From contig JAMFST010001244.1 in assembly GCA_026225435.1 (NCBI GenBank), positions 1-6,723 of the forward strand: DNA of 6,723 bases, given 5' to 3'. A program made the translations under genes and the position numbers. Every line of letters starts with the position of its first letter. Position 1 is the stretch's first letter. The notes below the pieces were generated by a model that worked only from the letters and a program-made list of their open reading frames with translations, was not told the DNA's origin and ran no database searches. This DNA is from Labilithrix luteola. GTDB taxonomy: Bacteria > Myxococcota_A > Polyangia > Polyangiales > Polyangiaceae. Below are positions 5,081-6,723 of the stretch, piece after piece.

Positions 5081-6421
5081 ATGAGGCGAGGAACGTTCAA
5101 CGCTCGCGCTCTTTCGCCCGTCTCGGCGGCCGCCTTTGCGCTCGCCTCAGCGCTGGCGTCGCCCCCCGCGCACGCCGACGAGCTGCGCGTCCACGCGCTC
5201 GGCGGCGTCGCGCACGCGGTGGGCGATCCGCAACAGCAGCAGTTCGGCTTCGGCGGTGGCGGCGGGCTCGCTCTCGAGCTGCCGCTCGCGCGGGTCCTCG
5301 GCGTGCAGATCGAGGGCGGCGGCCTGGCCCTGGCCGCGGGCGATGCCCCGTCCGACAGGTCGCTGGCGTCCAAAGGTACAGGCACGCTCCTTTACGCGAT
5401 GGGCGGCGTGCGGCTGCGACCGTGGGGCGCGCTCCACGTGGCCGGCCTGTGGCTCGACGCGAACACCGGTCTGGCGCAGACCGGCTCGCGCAGCCGCTTC
5501 GGGTTCGATGCGCACGTGGGCTACGACTTCCGGCTCGGGCAGGGCACGCGGTGGGATCTCGGCCCCTTTGTCGGCTACACCCACGTCGTCCAGCCCGACA
5601 GCTCCCTCGCGCCCGAGGACGCGCACATCCTGTGGCTCGGGGTGCAAGTGGGGCTCGGGGCGCGCGAGGATGCACCACCGATCGATCACGACCGTGACCG
5701 TGACCGCGACGGGATCTTCGATCCCCGAGACGCGTGCCCCGACGTCCCCGGTGTGCACACGGACGATCCGCGCACCGACGGCTGCCCCCGCGGTGACCAG
5801 GACAAGGACGGCGTCTTCGACGACGACGACGCCTGCCTCGACGTGCCCGGCCTGCGCACCGGCGACCCGAAGACCAACGGCTGCCCGCGTGGCGACCGCG
5901 ACAAGGACACGGTCTTCGACGACGAGGACGCCTGCCCCGACGTGCCCGGCATCCGTACGAGCGATCCGAAGACCAGCGGCTGCCCGGAGAGCCATGGGCC
6001 GGTGCGCATCGAGGGGGACAAGATCGTCCTCGACGAAGTGATCCTCTTCGGCAACGACAGCCCGCGGGTCAAGCACGTGAGCTACGGCATCGTGAAGAAG
6101 GTGGCCGAGTTCATCGACCAGAACCCAGACGTCATGGAGATCGACATCTCGGGGTACGCCGACGCGGTGGGGACCGAGGCGCACAACTTGATGCTCTCGC
6201 GCCACCGCGCGGTCAGCGTGATGAACCTCCTCGTGAAGTTCGGCGTCGCGCCCTCGCGGCTCACGACGCACGCCTTCGGCGAAGCGCACCCGCGGGTGGA
6301 GGTGGCGGTGCCCGAGCGGCGCTCCGCGCCGGCGAACCGGAGGGTGGAGCTCACCGTCGTGGGCGCGCGTCCGGCGCAAACGTCCCCCACCTCGTCCTCG
6401 AACCAGGAGAAAAGGCCATGA
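5081..6421 (+). CDS. OmpA-family outer-membrane protein with TSP3-like calcium-binding repeats
   Basis: This encodes a 446-residue exported protein. Residues 1-32 are a signal peptide: Arg-rich start, Ala/Leu core, and probable cleavage after AHA (residue 32). Residues 33-195 are Gly-rich with alternating strands (GFGGGGGLALELPLARVLGV; FDAHVGYDFRLG; LGPFVGYTHV; ILWLGVQVGLG), as in an 8-strand outer-membrane barrel. Residues 206-304 are three 33-residue repeats, D.D.DG.FD..DAC.DVPG..T.DP.T.GCP, resembling thrombospondin type-3 calcium repeats. Residues 308-429 are an OmpA C-terminal domain that binds peptidoglycan, with SGYADAVGTEAHNLMLSRHR (357-376) holding the Asp and Arg (D361, R376) that contact diaminopimelate in known members. 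A Ser/Thr-rich tail follows. The protein should tie the outer membrane to the cell wall. ATG at 5081 follows GAGG by 4 nt and directly begins the signal peptide; the frame upstream is not protein-like. The stop overlaps the next start (ATGA), indicating translational coupling to the lipoprotein gene. Confidence 0.93.
   Translation: MRRGTFNARALSPVSAAAFALASALASPPAHADELRVHALGGVAHAVGDPQQQQFGFGGGGGLALELPLARVLGVQIEGGGLALAAGDAPSDRSLASKGTGTLLYAMGGVRLRPWGALHVAGLWLDANTGLAQTGSRSRFGFDAHVGYDFRLGQGTRWDLGPFVGYTHVVQPDSSLAPEDAHILWLGVQVGLGAREDAPPIDHDRDRDRDGIFDPRDACPDVPGVHTDDPRTDGCPRGDQDKDGVFDDDDACLDVPGLRTGDPKTNGCPRGDRDKDTVFDDEDACPDVPGIRTSDPKTSGCPESHGPVRIEGDKIVLDEVILFGNDSPRVKHVSYGIVKKVAEFIDQNPDVMEIDISGYADAVGTEAHNLMLSRHRAVSVMNLLVKFGVAPSRLTTHAFGEAHPRVEVAVPERRSAPANRRVELTVVGARPAQTSPTSSSNQEKRP
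5696..5992 (+). repeat. Three tandem 99-bp coding repeats (TSP3-like units)
   Basis: Within the ompA-like gene, three in-frame units of 99 bp encode residues 206-304. Cys pairs fall at 219/235, 252/268 and 285/301, exactly 33 residues apart between copies. Copies two and three are the closest (VFDD, GDRD/GDQD, DPKT). The third has Thr277 where the first two have the Gly of the DxDxDG loop. Confidence 0.85.
6405..6410 (+). promoter_or_regulatory. Ribosome binding site of the lipoprotein gene, inside the ompA-like gene
   Basis: AGGAGA lies 7 nt before the ATG at 6418, within the last codons of the ompA-like gene. It supports the overlapping start over any later one. Confidence 0.75.
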
Positions 6422-6723
6422 GGCGATCGCGGAGGAGCTCGGCGAGAGCGAGCTTGAGGCTGGCTCTGCTCGCGGCAGCGGCCTTCGCGGCGACGGCGAG
6501 CGCCGTCGCCGGGTGCGCGGACGACAACGCGCTGGTCGGGGCGAGCTGCGCCGTCGGCTACAACCCGTGCGGGAGCGCGTGTGTCGATCTCGAGAGCGAT
6601 CGGGACAACTGCGGCGCGTGCGGAGACGTCTGTCCGGGCGCCGTCGCGTGCGTCTCGGGGAGCTGCGGCGGAGCCCTTTCGGACGGCTCCGCCGACGCGA
6701 CCCTGGACGGCGCGTACGGCGGG
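6418..6723 (+). CDS. Cys-rich lipoprotein, N-terminal part (cut by window edge)
   Basis: The ATG overlaps the TGA of the ompA-like gene by 4 nt (ATGA). The frame stays open to the window edge, giving 102 visible residues. It begins with an Arg-rich n-region (MRRSRRSSAR), a hydrophobic Leu/Ala core (about 12-31), and AVAGC, a permissive lipobox with Cys33 as the predicted lipidated residue. The mature part has eight further Cys at 44, 51, 55, 65, 68, 72, 78 and 83 in CGSACVDLESDRDNCGACGD (51-70) and flanks. This spacing is seen in many myxobacterial surface or secreted proteins of unknown role, where such short Cys-rich modules often precede another domain. A Ser/Asp/Gly linker starts near residue 85, so a further domain may follow outside the window. 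The good ribosome site and overlap imply co-expression with the OmpA-like protein, and both would be in the cell envelope. Confidence 0.85.
   Translation, partial: MRRSRRSSARASLRLALLAAAAFAATASAVAGCADDNALVGASCAVGYNPCGSACVDLESDRDNCGACGDVCPGAVACVSGSCGGALSDGSADATLDGAYGG

Noticed and set aside
5147..6379. Minus-strand frame of 410 codons opposite the ompA-like gene
   Set aside because: It is rich in His/Arg/Val/Ala and a mirror of the GC-biased codons of the real gene, which has signal peptide, repeats and OmpA domain.

Overview
The window is GC-rich, with strong G/C preference at third codon positions and gene types typical of delta-proteobacterial myxobacteria (Polyangia/Myxococcia-like). These include a FIST sensor, an RsbR-type STAS protein, an OmpA protein with thrombospondin-type-3-like repeats, and a Cys-rich lipoprotein of the 'CGSACVD...D..NCGACG' kind. 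The lineage is inferred from gene style, not from a marker gene.

Layout. (1) 1-672 (+): the C-terminal part of a papain-like (C1 family) cysteine peptidase, cut by the window edge. (2) 854-2008 (+): a complete FIST_N/FIST_C protein. (3) 2071-2664 and 2705-3244 (both -): a probable two-gene operon. Its first gene encodes a V4R-like small protein and its second an RsbR-type STAS protein. The operon converges on the FIST gene, and an imperfect hairpin (2025-2075) between them may terminate transcription both ways. (4) 3359-3740 (-): a decayed, 5'-truncated and frameshifted remnant of an Old Yellow Enzyme (NADH:flavin oxidoreductase) gene. (5) 3799-4686 (+): an unrecognised protein that reads as a beta-propeller of about six blades, followed by a doubtful small ORF (4704-4883). 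(6) 5081-6421 (+): an OmpA-family outer-membrane protein with signal peptide, barrel-like N-terminus, three 33-residue Asp/Cys repeats and a C-terminal peptidoglycan-binding domain. Its stop overlaps by 4 nt the start of a Cys-rich lipoprotein gene (6418 to the edge).

How the genes may work together. The middle of the window (FIST, V4R-like, STAS) looks like a small sensory neighbourhood: two putative ligand-sensing proteins next to a partner-switch protein, with no kinase, phosphatase or sigma factor in view. In the STAS protein, both positions that align (from memory) with the phosphorylated threonines of RsbR are glutamate, which is the most interesting detail here. The right end is a cell-envelope pair. 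I see no mobile element, CRISPR array, tRNA or rRNA, and no clear defence system.
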